Notes: generated by a model not told the origin, from the letters alone. A stretch of DNA of 64,000 bases from Magnolia sinica (GCF_029962835.1 NC_080574.1:41718501-41782500); one strand, 5' to 3'; positions 34,418-44,411 are shown, counted from the stretch's first letter. Made by a program: numbers and translations.

Positions 34418-36526
34418 CTAGTTACAATTCCAAAAATGCAGGTTTCCTTGCCCCACTATCCACCGAGAGTGGGGGTCTACCTTGGGCAGCTCTTTGTAGA
34501 CACGTTTCCATAGCGGGGAGGCCATCGCATAGTTTGATTGCCCATCAAAGGATTGCAGGTCTGCTGCATATTTCACTTTAACAAACAAGCTCCAAATGTT
34601 CTCAGCCTTGCAATCTGTCACTGCCCAGGCGAGCTTCATCTTGAAGGTCTCCATGACTGATGGAAGAGTTTGCAAGTTCAGCCCACCTTCCACAACCGAA
34701 AAAGCCATTCTCTCCCATGATACCCAGTGCCGCTTCTTCCTAGCACCGTTGAGCCCCCAGAAAAAATCAGAAAATTATTTTTGGAGACTACTTAGAACTG
34801 AGACCGGTATGTCCAGTGCTGCCATCAGATGCACCATCATGCTGGATAGAACATGGTTAACTAACGTGAGTCTCCCTGCTTGAGAAAGGATCCTGCCTTT
34901 CCACCCTTCAATGCGTTTCTATATTTTTTCAACCAAAGATAGAAAATAAGCCTTCTTTGGTCTCCCTTTGAAGATTGGAACTCCAAGATATACGAACGGG
35001 GCTACAACTTTTCTAAAACCCTGAATTAACGCTGTATCTCTATACCTAGCTTCTGAAATGGAGTCAGCAGGAATGAAGAAGCTCTTGTTACCACTGATTT
35101 TTTGCCCTGAGGCCCTCTCATATAGCTGAAGAAAAGAAGCTATGGTAGCCAGGGATTTCTTGCTACCATTAGCAAACAGAATGGTGTCACCTGCGAGCAG
35201 CAAGTGAGATACAGGGGGGCAATTTCTGGAAGTCTTGAATTGCAAGGTGAGGTCCGTAGACATGAGTTGTTTGAATCCCCTACTAAGAACCTCTGCAGCG
35301 AGGATGAAGAGGCCAGGAGAGATGGGGTCTCCCTGACGGAGACCTCTAGAGGATTTAAAGTAGCCGGCTGATTCCCTATTAATGATGATCAAGAACCAAG
35401 AATTTGACGAGCACGTTTCCACCAATGCAATTCAATCTTTATCAAACCCGAATCTCTGAAGCACCTGATTCAAGAAAGACCTTTTGAGCCTGTCATACGT
35501 CTTTTCGATATTAAGCTTCATCAAAATATTCCCTCCATGTGTTTTCCTATTAATATCATGAAAATTTTTCTAGGTTAGCGCACAATTTTCAGCTATAGAT
35601 CAGCCTTGCACAAAGGCCCCTTGTTCTGGGGAAATGATAGCTAGGAGAATTTTTCCTAGTCTGGCCGTAATGCCTTTGGAAAATATTTTATACAGGCAAT
35701 TGCATAAGCTAATTGGTCTAAAATCCGTAAAGGATCTAGGGGTGTTAATTTTGGGGATGAGGCATAGGAGAGAGAATGTTAAGCTTCTAGGCAAAGCTCC
35801 CCCTCTAAATAAGAATTTGATCACTTCCAGGATGTCTTCGCTAACCATGTCCCAGCTTGCTTGGAAGAAGGCCCCGGAAAATCCATCTAGGCCAAGCGCC
35901 CCATCCAGCAGAATGGCCATCACCGCCTCTCTCACCTCTTCCATGGAAGGTTCAAAAAGCAGTCCCCGATTATCCTCTTGCGTCACTAGGCGAGGGATGG
36001 ATTGGAGCAAATTTTTCACCTGCGGCTGTTGCTCGTTCGTGACCTCCTGCATTAGATTTTGAAAGAAAGAGACTCCTGCATCTTTAATTTCATCGCAGCC
36101 CATAATCCTGACACCGTCGTCCCCCATGATCTCCTGAATCCTGGCTCTTCTAAGTTTAGTCGAGGCGATTGCATGAAAAAAAATTGTATTTCTATCCCCT
36201 TCTTTTAGCCAATGATTTCTCGACTTTTGTTTCCAATAGATTTCTTCACATTGTTCAAGGTGGGTCATTCTGTTTCTAGCCTCCTGTAGCACTTGGTGGT
36301 CCTTTGGATCTGACAAGACTTGTGCTACAAATTCAGTAGCGCGTAGGTTCGTATTTGCCTCCTTCAGGTTGAGGAAAAGGTCCCCAAAAACCTGTCTATT
36401 CCAGATTTTGAGGGCTGCTTTGGTACGTTTCATTTTCCCGATCAAGGCTTGAATCGGGTTACCCGGCGAATGGTCAGCCCAAGTGCTTATGATCAGGTCT
36501 TTATATCCTTCGTGGTAAATCCACAT
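34418..36526 (-). pseudogene. Outer LINE reverse transcriptase, dead active site
   Basis: The linker (36526-36140) has IYWKQKSRNHWLKEGDRNT. RT begins with LDGALGLDGFSGAFF, then FRPISLCNCLYKIFSKGIT and ISPEQGAFVQG (to 35600). After a break, motif A reads MKLNIEKTYDR (about 35500-35525) with the catalytic aspartate changed to asparagine. Motif B is RQGDPISPGLF. Motif C is SHLLLAGDTILF where FADD is expected. Thumb sequences continue to 34919 and 34418 (FVYLGVPIFKG; MAFSVVEGGLNLQ). The enzyme cannot be active. Confidence 0.87.
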
Positions 36527-36552
36527 TCGCTGAAATTTAAACAGTTTGGGGA

Positions 36553-37288
36553 CTAACTGTCGAGGACTAGGAAAGGAGATAAGTAACAGCGCATGATCCG
36601 AGTTGCGTCTAGGTAGATGGGTGACCAGGAAATTTGGAAAAGCTTGGAACCAGCGTTCGTTACGGCAGACTCAATCAAGTCTGGCCCAAACTCTCGGCTG
36701 GCCAGACTGGCTGTTACACCAAGTGAATCTACACCCAGAAAAATTAACATCCTGAAGCCCCACTCTATCCAAACTGTCAACAAAATCAGCCGCACTATTG
36801 GAGTCATACGTACTAGCCCCCAATCTTTCGGACGGAGATAAAACGATGTTGAAATCTCCACACACTGCCCACGGGACCAACATTCCCTACCCCTGGTTGA
36901 CTATATCCTCCCAAAGATCTCTTCTTAATGCCCTGGAACACTTCGCATAGATGAAGGAGATTCTGATTCTATTTATATTTCCCAAGAAGCCCACTGATAG
37001 CAAGATGAGCTTATTTGAAACTGCAACCACATCTGCTTGGATCGAAGGTGCAAAGAATACCCATATCTTCCCTCGTTGGGCCCCATTAGAGGTAGATGAG
37101 TGGAATCCCAGCTTCAGCCCAATTCTGACACGTTTTTCTTCCTGGAGCATCGGTTTAAGAATGACAATCATGGTAGGATGGTGTTGCCTGATGATGGTCT
37201 TCAATGAATGGATGGTGGGAGCATTGCCCACCCCACGGGTATTCCAAACTAGAATACTATCCATGAGTATATTTTCTGAATTTCTCAT
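36553..37288 (-). pseudogene. Outer LINE endonuclease, frameshifted
   Basis: It begins MDSILVWNTRGVGNAPTIHS (37261) and runs to about 36887, then continues as PWAVCGDFNIVLSPSERLG and RFTWCNSQSGQPRVWARLD (36883-36671) after a frameshift. The tail at 36553-36660 has DLIESAV. The catalytic SDHAxL motif is seen only in a shifted frame near 36590. CGDFN is intact. Confidence 0.82.
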
Positions 37289-38334
37289 CCCATCTTCTAA
37301 GGCTTGTTAGTCTACCATTCCAATCTGTATTGCTAAGCACAATGCTGGATCTAGCGGCCTTTTTTCGCCTCCACTCCACTAGTTTGGGCCTGTCTAGGTG
37401 GGGCAGAGATTCCCCTAGCTGAGAGGTAGCCCCATTCATGATGACTTGAGGTAGGGAGACTGGCAATTCCTATCCAAAAGTCTAGGCCTGGGGCACTGTT
37501 CCTTGCAAGCATATGGTCTCCTCAGTGTCCTCAAGAGAACCTTGCACCTAGGCAGGGTTATGGTGAGCATCACAGGTTGGCCCCTTATCCAGGAGGGTCA
37601 TCATCAGCGAGAGGATGCCCGAATCAGATACTACTGGCTGGGTGGGAACCGAGCGTTCCTGATGAGCTGGGGACCCATCCACTAGAGGGAGGGATTCTGG
37701 GATGAAATAAGGTGATAGATCTATGGCCAGATTATCCTCAAGGAAAGGATCAGGTCTGCAGGCTGAGGGGGAGTAGGAGTTCCAGGTGGCAACCTGGGAG
37801 TCTTCCTCATCTTCCTCAAATGAATCTCCTAGCTTCAGGGGACTATGCCCTTTTGAGAGGGCCTTTCTCAGGATATTGTGGGGTGAGGGGGAATTAAGGG
37901 TAGGCACAGGGAATCGAGGCTAGGAGGGCTGGCTAGCTGGGGGGTTTGGAGCAAGGGCCTGAAGGCGAGGGGTTGAATAAGGGGCTTGTATCCCCTGCTT
38001 GTTGGGAGACCTAGGGCTTTTGCTGATAGGGACCGGCTGCAAGTTTAGGGTAGGGTCAGGCTCAGGATGGGCTAGGGGATTGGGATTTGAAATAGGGGGT
38101 GGTTGAGCAGGGATGGGGATGTTAAATGGGGCTGTGGAAGTCTAAAGGGACTCTTCAACAGTTGAGGGAGCAAGGCATTTGGGCTCTATCAACGGTTGGT
38201 GGGAGAGATTAGGTTAGGGTGGTGCTGGTATAGCTAGGACTTGATCTTGAATATCCTGCTGGAGGGGCTTGTCCTGGTTGAAGGAGTGTTCAACCCATTA
38301 ACGTGTTGAGATTATACCATTCAATCTAGACTTA
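37289..38334 (-). pseudogene. Outer LINE ORF1 C-terminal low-complexity part
   Basis: It holds proline-, serine- and glycine-rich frames (for example 37548-37907, with a DSFEEDEEDSQVATWNSYS stretch) of the kind found between DUF4283 and the ORF1 stop in plant LINEs. The RRM and DUF4283 that should precede it are absent because the element is 5'-truncated at 38334. Confidence 0.55.
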
Positions 38335-38747
38335 ACTAGCATTTAATTATTAATAACCCTTGGGGTCCTAAAGAATGTTTAGGTGTGATTTGGGAGTTAG
38401 ATATGAAACCAGATAATCTGATCTGTGTTTTCAAATGATGGATCGCCCTACGGGACATTGTAAAACTGATGAACGGCAAGTCTTTGGATTTAGATCCTTC
38501 AATCGATGATGAATGATTTAATTGTTCTATCAAAGTAATTGAGATCCCAAAATAGATGTCTAAGAAGCTATGATGGACTATTTTTAAAAATCGATCGAAT
38601 GGATAGTTTGATATGTGGATGGGAATTACTTTCAACGGTCATATTTATATTATAATGAGGGTGAACATTCTAGTAAGGTAAGTTAGTGTTCATACTAAGT
38701 TGGGTGACACGGTAACACCCGAGTACTGAAAAGTGCGGGGTGTTACA

Positions 38748-38897
38748 ATCTACCTCCCTTAAAGAAAATCTCGTCCTCGAGATTTGATAACGCTCATTAC
38801 AATCCTTAACCGTCCAAGTATTTAAGTTATCCTGATGGTGTTTCCTATCTTATGTAAGTCGACGTGTTTCATCAAAACCTATACGTAAAGAGGCCAT

Positions 38898-38900
<3 letters not shown>
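38748..38900 (-). mobile_element. Second LARD internal domain, truncated
   Basis: These 153 bp directly follow LTR2 and match 19900-20055 nearly base for base (polypurine tract, CTCGTCCTCGAGATTTGATAA, then CATCAAAACCTA and AAAGAGGCCATACC). This means LTR2 served as the 3' LTR of a second unit. Similarity stops exactly at the (GT)n tract. Confidence 0.85.

Positions 38901-38935
<35 letters not shown>
38901..38935. repeat. (GT)n microsatellite
   Basis: About 17 TG units mark the breakpoint between the truncated LARD and the MITE cluster. Confidence 0.9.
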
Positions 38936-38937
<2 letters not shown>

Positions 38938-39255
38938 TGCACTAGTTCTCACAAGTTATCATGAGAACTCATCACACGTGATGTGAGCCCAAAATCTGAA
39001 CGGTTCAAGTGATAAAGCACCTCATGAAACCCATCAAATCCCAACTTTTTACCTTCATCCAAAACTTTGGTGGGCCCTATCAAAATAAAACAGTGTCCTA
39101 CCTTAATTTGCATCTCTCTTTGCCATGGCCCACTAGAGTTTTGGATCATGTCGAAAATTGGTTATGTGAGTTTCATAAGATGTCTATCACATGGACCATT
39201 CAGATTTTAGGCCCATGACATATGCAAAGGTGCAAACATGTGCAAGTGCACAAGC

Positions 39256-39257
<2 letters not shown>
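38936..39257 (+). mobile_element. Microsatellite-flanked MITE, copy 1
   Basis: A ~320-bp non-coding element lies between (GT)n and (AT)n tracts. Core phrases are shared with copies 2 and 3: GAACTCATCA.ACGT.ATGTG, ACTTTGGTG.GCC, CTTAATTTGCAT.TCTCTTT, ATGGCCCAC.AGA.TTT, CACATGGACCATTCAGATT and CCCATGACAT.TG..CAAAGGT. Confidence 0.7.

Positions 39258-39348
<91 letters not shown>
39258..39348. repeat. (AT)n(AG)n compound microsatellite
   Basis: An AT run to about 39314 is followed by AG to 39348. It separates MITE copies 1 and 2. Open frames of isoleucine/tyrosine or serine/leucine repeats here are artefacts. Confidence 0.9.
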
Positions 39349-39351
<3 letters not shown>

Positions 39352-39700
39352 TGCTCCCCTGCGCACCTATGCACGTGCGCACCTTTGCACACGTGTCATG
39401 TGTGTCTAATCTGAATGGTCCATGTGATGCCGAATCCCATGAAAACCCCTGTGAAAAATTTTCACCATGATCTAAAATTCTGGTGGGCCATAGCAAAGAG
39501 AAATGCAAATCAAGGGAGGAAACTGTTTTCATTCTTCATGGCCCATCAAAGTTTTAGATCAAAGTAAAACTTGGTCCCGGGGGATTTCACGAGGTGCTGC
39601 TTCACATGAACGGTTCGGATTTTGGATCCACATCACGTATGATGGGTTCTCAAAAAAGTTCGTACGTAGTACGTACGAACTGGTTCGCAGGTGAGCGTTT

Positions 39701-39701
<1 letters not shown>
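39349..39701 (-). mobile_element. Microsatellite-flanked MITE, copy 2 (inverted)
   Basis: It has the same family as its neighbours but opposite orientation, between (AG)n and (GT)n tracts. The ends form short inverted repeats: an ATGCTC..CTGCGCACC start against a GGTTCGCAGGTGAGCG end. Near 39660-39680 it contains TTCGTACGTAGTACGTACGAA, a nearly perfect palindrome absent from the other copies. Confidence 0.7.
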
Positions 39702-39739
<38 letters not shown>

Positions 39740-39786
39740 TGTGTATATATATATTTGCGTGTGTGCGCACATGTGCGTATGTGCAT
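39702..39786. repeat. (GT)n / TA / GTGCGC mixed microsatellite
   Basis: TG repeats to about 39745, then TATATATATATTTG and GTGTGTGCGCACATGTGCG. It separates MITE copies 2 and 3. Confidence 0.85.
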
Positions 39787-40150
39787 ATAGCCAAATGCTC
39801 AGCTACGCACCAGTTCGCACATAACTCATGCAAACTTTTTTAAGAACTCATCATACGTAATGTGACTCTAAAATTCAAACAGTCCACATGAAGCATCACT
39901 TCATGAAACCCTCCAGGGCTAATTTTTACTTTGATCCAAAACTTTGGTGAGCCATGAAAAATGAAAATAGTTTCCTCCCTTAATTTGCATTTCTCTTTTC
40001 TATGGCCCACCAGAATTTTAGAGCAGGGTGAAAATTTGTCCCTTGAAGTTTCATAGGACTCCGCATCACATGGACCATTCAGATTAGACGCCCATGACAT
40101 GTGTGCAAAGGTACGCACGTACATAGGTGCACATGTAAGCATGACTCTAT
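39787..40150 (+). mobile_element. Microsatellite-flanked MITE, copy 3
   Basis: Same orientation as copy 1 and the most complete copy. The left end AGCCAAATGCTCAGCTACGC mirrors the right end ...CATGTAAGCATGACTCT. It is flanked right by (AT)n. Confidence 0.7.
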
Positions 40151-40165
40151 ATATATATATATATA

Positions 40166-40712
40166 GGGAAAAGGTACTGTGCACTCCACCTCACGAGTCC
40201 ATCCCATGAGATCAAGCTATGTGGGCCCCACTGTGATGGGTGTCGAACATCTAACCCATCAGTCAGATGCACCATTCCATCGTGGGCCTAGGTCTCAAAA
40301 ATCAAGTCAATCCGTGACTTTTGTGAGCCACACCACATACAGAAGTGGGGAGGGGCCGTGCACCATTAAAACATTCATAATCAGTTTTTTGGGCCCACAG
40401 ACATGGGGTTTGCAAATCCAGCCCATCCATTATGTGTGTCCCACTTGCCAGAGGGTTCAGACCAAGTTTCAACAGCATTCAAAACTCAGGTGGGCCCCAC
40501 CAAGTGCTTTTATATATTTTAACGGTGTTTCACATGATTTTAGATGGTATGGCCCACCTGAGTTCCGTATACGGCTGATTTTTGAGATATCCCATAATTT
40601 AGAGGGTACCCATCAAATGCACGGTGTTGATGGTCGACACGCATCATGGTGTTGCCCACATAGCTCGACCTCACAGGAGCTAATCGTGAGGTCGAGCACA
40701 TAGTACCTTTTC

Positions 40713-40714
<2 letters not shown>
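40166..40714. mobile_element. 549-bp MITE with ~30-bp TIRs inside (TA)n
   Basis: The left end is GGGAAAAGGTACTGTGCACT; the right end, reversed, is GGGAAAAGGTACTATGTGCT. The repeats extend to CACGA, about 30 of 35 bases paired. Both sides are pure (TA)n, so the target was a TA microsatellite and any TA or TATA duplication is hidden. No coding capacity. The interior has GTGGGCCCCAC phrases. Confidence 0.8.

Positions 40715-40802
<88 letters not shown>
40715..40802. repeat. (AT)n microsatellite
   Basis: About 43 AT units follow the MITE; the same repeat (short) is on its left side at 40148-40165. Confidence 0.95.
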
Positions 40803-40809
<7 letters not shown>

Positions 40810-40929
40810 TTTTTTGTCATCTAGATTTTCGTTGTCTTCTCTTTTTCATGGCATTAATGATCTATTTGACTTGAAGAATCAAAATGGGTGAAATACAGAC
40901 ACGTGACTATTTTTAACATGAAATCCATC

Positions 40930-41265
40930 ACAAGAGCTGTCTTAGTATTGAAACGGATGCTTTTGGATGTATTCAAACCTCCGCGTTAAGCACACGGCGG
41001 CGTGACTTTTGCCGGATGAATGCCACGTGGTGGGAGGAAACTTATGAGAAGGGAAATACTTTCACACTATGGCACAGTGTGATGGATACTCTCTTACACG
41101 GTGGTGGAAGAACTTAAAAATCTAATAAATGGCATTTAAGTAATTCAAAGTAAACACTCTGGCACAGTGTGATGGGCACTCTCTTACACGGTGGTGGAAG
41201 AACTTACGAATCTTATAAATGACATTTAAGTAATTCAAAGTAAACTCTCCAATATCTTGGTTTCT
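40930..41265 (+). repeat. Dispersed repeat copy 2 with 90-bp tandem duplication
   Basis: It matches 5050-5300. Unlike that copy, the last part is duplicated head to tail: 41071-41160 and 41161-41250, each starting GGCACAGTGTGATGG and ending with AAGTAATTCAAAGTAAAC. The two units are almost identical, so the duplication is recent. Confidence 0.7.
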
Positions 41266-41401
41266 ACTTATTCCGCCCATAAGTATTTTCGGTAGCACCC
41301 ATATATTTATCAACCATAAAGTTATATTAAAAAAAAAAAAAAATATATGTTTAGTTTCACACATCAATTAGCCCTCAAGTCTGTTTGGAACCCTTACATC
41401 T

Positions 41402-41608
41402 ACCATCCATCATGTGGGGCCAACTTTTGATGTGGACCATTCATTGTGTGGGCCCCACCTTGGATGTGGGTCATTCATCATTATGGCCCTACCTTTAATG
41501 TGCACCATTTATTGTGTAGGGCCTACCTTTGATGTTAGTCATCCATCAATTGGGGTCCACCATCAATGTTATTGTCTATCATGTGGGGGCCACCTTCAAT
41601 ATCCACTG
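41402..41608 (+). repeat. GGGCCCACC minisatellite, left part
   Basis: About six degenerate ~35-bp units of the type CCATCATGTGGGGCCCACC followed by TTTGATGTGGACC. It continues at 43617 beyond the inserted solo LTR. Confidence 0.8.
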
Positions 41609-43616
41609 TGTAACGACTCTGAATTTTGGTCACGTAAGATAGATCTGAACAGGCTATTTGATCCTAAGCGCCAAAAAATACCAATGCCTAAAATTTCATA
41701 TCAATCTAATTAATGGATGGGACATTTTTATTCGATTTATCATAAGAATCATGTATACGTTAGACTTTAAAATTTTGATCGGACAAATCAGATCAGATCC
41801 CCACTACGTATGTATATTCTAAAATAAATCTAAATTGTTATCTAGAGAGTATGCGTGAATCTGACCATTTGATGGGCCATAAGGATAAAAGGTTAGGATC
41901 ATACCTATTATACTTTGAATCAGTTTTTTTAGAAACATAAATGGTCTGTATCTAAGCGATTTATTGACCCATTCTTAATCTAAGTGTTTGCGATGTCAAT
42001 CGATGGCTTAGATTTATCCCATATAATTAGTGGATCATTTAAACATAAGGAAAAAAAAAAAAAGTTAAAAAGTTAAACTTTTGGATCATCTGAAAATAAG
42101 AATAAATGGTTTGACCGGTCGACAATACACTGAAATTTTAAGTTTTTCTAAACTTTGATATTTTAAATTTTGTGAGTTAAATTAGTGACAATCCTTAATC
42201 ATCTAAAGATAACAAGACGATCAGAGCACTTGGTTAATCAAATGGACCCTACATTATAAGATGACTTACTATAAGTATGCGATCTAAGAAAATTCATAAT
42301 CTAACAGTTAAATTCTGTGTGGGTTTTCCCGAGTTGAGAATTTATTAACCAAATATGAATTGATCAAATAAGTTAGATAGATGCAAATAAGGAGCTAATT
42401 AAGCTATGTAATTAGGTAATTGCTAATCGATCGATCTCAAGGTAACATATCGGAATCCTTATCACCAGATTTCATGTGAGTGATCCCAACATGTTTCCTC
42501 TCCATTGTGATTAAATTAGTCATACGATTGTTTCACTAATTGTGATTCCTTATGTTGAATTATTTGTTTTCTTAAAATTAAAATAGCATATAGTGCTATA
42601 TATGCGACAATTGTTAACATGATGTATAAATCATTCTCATTCATCCATGTCATGCATCACATAATTGCGCTGAATATCTGGGGGCACTCCCTGAATGACC
42701 TATAGGTACTTACAGTACCGCATGGCCTAGGGGACCATCCCTAGATGCCCACAATTTGTGGAAGCCTACCCCAAAAAGGGAGACATGTGAATTGATGGGA
42801 TCCAACTCAAGTAAGTGGATTAATCAACCCACTTGATGCATTCAAGCATCCATGCATCTCATGACATTCATGCATTTAGATTTTAATTATGATGTGCACA
42901 AATCATGATGTCTTCATTCACTAATACTGGCCAGCTGACGTTATATTGATGGAAAAACCATACAGATTTAGTGAATGATATAACAGCTGCTCAAGTTTTA
43001 GGGCAAGAAAATGAACCAGTAGATCCACAAGAGCAGCGGCCTTATCTTAAGGAGTATGAATTGAATATGTTAAATCAGTAGCTTGTTGAAATGGAGCCGA
43101 TATTATATTACTTGTTTGTGCTTTGGAATTTATTTTAGTTGGAAGATTCAAACTTGTATATGTTTTGCTTTTATTAGTTGACCAGCAATTCAATAAAGCC
43201 CCAAATGGATGGGCTGTAGTACAATAATTAGCCTTTGTAAATGTTACAAACATGTAAACTAAATGTTTATTTATTAGTTGATGTATGTGAATAATGGATG
43301 GCATGGAAACTTAGAATATAGAAAATTCTTCGCCTCTAGTCAAACAAAGTGACTCATTGCTTTAAGTACATTTAGTGTACACACCCTGATCCATAGCTCA
43401 AGTGGTAGACTAAGTGAAAGATACCTCGTTTCAACACTGAGGTCTTGGTATCGATCCCTAGTGGGGGTGGCTAATAGTGAAGTGTGAACTAACAGTGGGG
43501 TGTACTAATAAGCTAACCAAAAAAAAAAAAAAGTACACTTAGTGTACGAGTCATAGACCATAACTCAGGTCCGAGGGTGCACACTCTGTATCCAATTTAT
43601 GGGGCGTGACACACTG
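41604..43616. mobile_element. 2.0-kb solo LTR, TSD CACTG
   Basis: A 2003-bp block (41609-43611) starts TGTAACGACTCTGAATTTT and ends GGGGCGTGACA. It is flanked by CACTG at 41604-41608 and 43612-43616. TG...CA ends and a 5-bp duplication inside an otherwise continuous minisatellite fit a solo LTR. There is no primer site or pol. It later received a SINE at 43381-43530. Confidence 0.8.
43364..43547 (+). mobile_element. tRNA-derived SINE with 17-bp TSD
   Basis: A 150-bp element (43381-43530) is flanked by AAGTACA(T/C)TTAGTGTAC at 43364-43380 and 43531-43547. It has a pol III A-box-like TAGCTCAAGTGGTAGAC and, about 45 bp on, a B-box-like GGTATCGATCCC. A tRNA-unrelated body follows and then an A-tail. 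It depends on LINE machinery. It is the youngest layer in the minisatellite / solo LTR / SINE stack. Confidence 0.85.
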
Positions 43617-44310
43617 TCCATCATGTGGAGCCCACCTATAATGTGGACCATCCATAATGTGGGCCCTACCTCTGATGTTGGTCATCCATCATGTAGGGCA
43701 TGCCTTAAATATAGGCCACTCATCATTAGGGTTGACCTTTGATGTGGACCGTCCATCATGTGGGGCCTAACTTGATGAGGACCATCCATCATGTGGGGCC
43801 CATCTTAATGTGGATCATCCATCATGTGCAACCCACCATTATTAATTTCCTGTCATGTGGAGCCCGCTTTTGATGTGGATTGTCCATCATGTGGACCCCA
43901 CCTTCAATGCTGGTTGCCCATCATGCAGGGCTCACCTTAGATGTGGGTGATTCATCATTAGGGGCCAACCTTTTATGTGGACCGCCCATCATATGGGGCC
44001 ACTTCGATATGGGTCATCCGTCATGTGAGGCCCACCTTCAATATCCATTGCCCATCATTTGAAGCCCACCTTGGATGTGAATTGTCCATCATGTAGGCCC
44101 CACCTTTGAAGTGGGTCGTCCATCATACTAGCCTGCTTTAGATGTGAGTTTGTTTTACCATTATAGGTTGACCTTCGATGTAGACCATTCATACATGGGC
44201 CCACATTAATATGAGGTCATCCATCATGTGGGACTTACCTTTTATGTGGACAGTCCACCGTGTGAGTTCCACCTTAAACGTGGATAGTTCACTACATGGG
44301 GTCTCCATTG
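43617..44310 (+). repeat. GGGCCCACC minisatellite, right part
   Basis: Roughly 20 units of about 33-36 bp with the theme (G)TCCATCATGTGGGGCCCACC plus TT.GATGTGGACC. Units differ by substitutions and small indels. There is no regular spacer. Embedded frames are artefacts. Confidence 0.85.
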
Positions 44311-44411
44311 ATGATCGTGAGAGAGTCTCCTTTGACATGAACTTTGAGAGAGAAGTAGAAAAGTCATTAGTTAAAAAAACTAAAAATAATTATTTTTTAA
44401 GATAACTAACT

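Larger units (their letters stand above)
26275..38344 (-). mobile_element. Outer LINE (L1-like), 5'-truncated, interrupted
   Basis: The minus-strand element runs 38334-33722 and 27039-26285; a second LINE separates the two parts. The target duplication ACTAGCATTT is seen at 26275-26284 and 38335-38344, and the empty site is present in LTR1 (ACTAGCATTTAATTATC near 19490). A T-run at 26282-26288 is the poly-A tail. Domain order is ORF1 linker, endonuclease, reverse transcriptase, zf-RVT, RNase H. It is about 5.4 kb without the nested LINE and starts inside ORF1, lacking the RNA-binding domain. Both RT and RNase H have lost catalytic residues. Confidence 0.88.
21526..38747 (-). repeat. LARD LTR2 (with 12-kb LINE insert)
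   Basis: The ends are TGTAACGTCCCGTG at 21526 and GCGGGGTGTTACA at 38747. It aligns with LTR1 throughout. The LINE stack at 26285-38334 interrupts it at an ACTAGCATTT site. Relative to LTR1 it has an extra ~70-bp segment near 24235-24305, longer CT runs (24368-24396 and 24490-24543) and a (TA)n(GA)n block (25895-25944). Confidence 0.85.
11124..38900 (-). mobile_element. Nested LARD-like LTR retroelement, tandem form
   Basis: On the minus strand the order is partial internal (38900-38748), LTR2 (38747-21526), PBS and internal (21525-19900), LTR1 (19899-11124). Removing later insertions leaves about 5-kb LTRs and a 1.6-kb internal region without protein similarity, as in large retrotransposon derivatives (LARDs). 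The last codons before the PPT still resemble the LEDEIFFKGG end of Tekay/Del-type pol. It must have been moved by proteins from another element. LTR2 is shared by two units, which points to unequal recombination or a tandem insertion. The right end is lost at a (GT)n tract at 38901. Confidence 0.8.

Noticed and set aside
35634-36062. 142-residue plus-strand frame inside the LINE
   Set aside because: It is antisense to the reverse transcriptase of the outer LINE, whose motifs lie in the other strand. The same holds for 30145-30477, 30641-30997 and 36951-37310.
39207-39833. Open frames of IYIYIY, THTHTH and VCVCVC repeats
   Set aside because: Products of (AT)n and (GT)n microsatellites between MITEs.
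43381-43530. Functional tRNA gene
   Set aside because: A- and B-box-like words exist but no acceptor stem or anticodon arm can be folded; A-tail and target duplication show a SINE.
41402-44310. CRISPR-like array
   Set aside because: Regular ~35-bp units have no distinct spacers, are degenerate, and lie in a plant genome without cas genes; it is a minisatellite.
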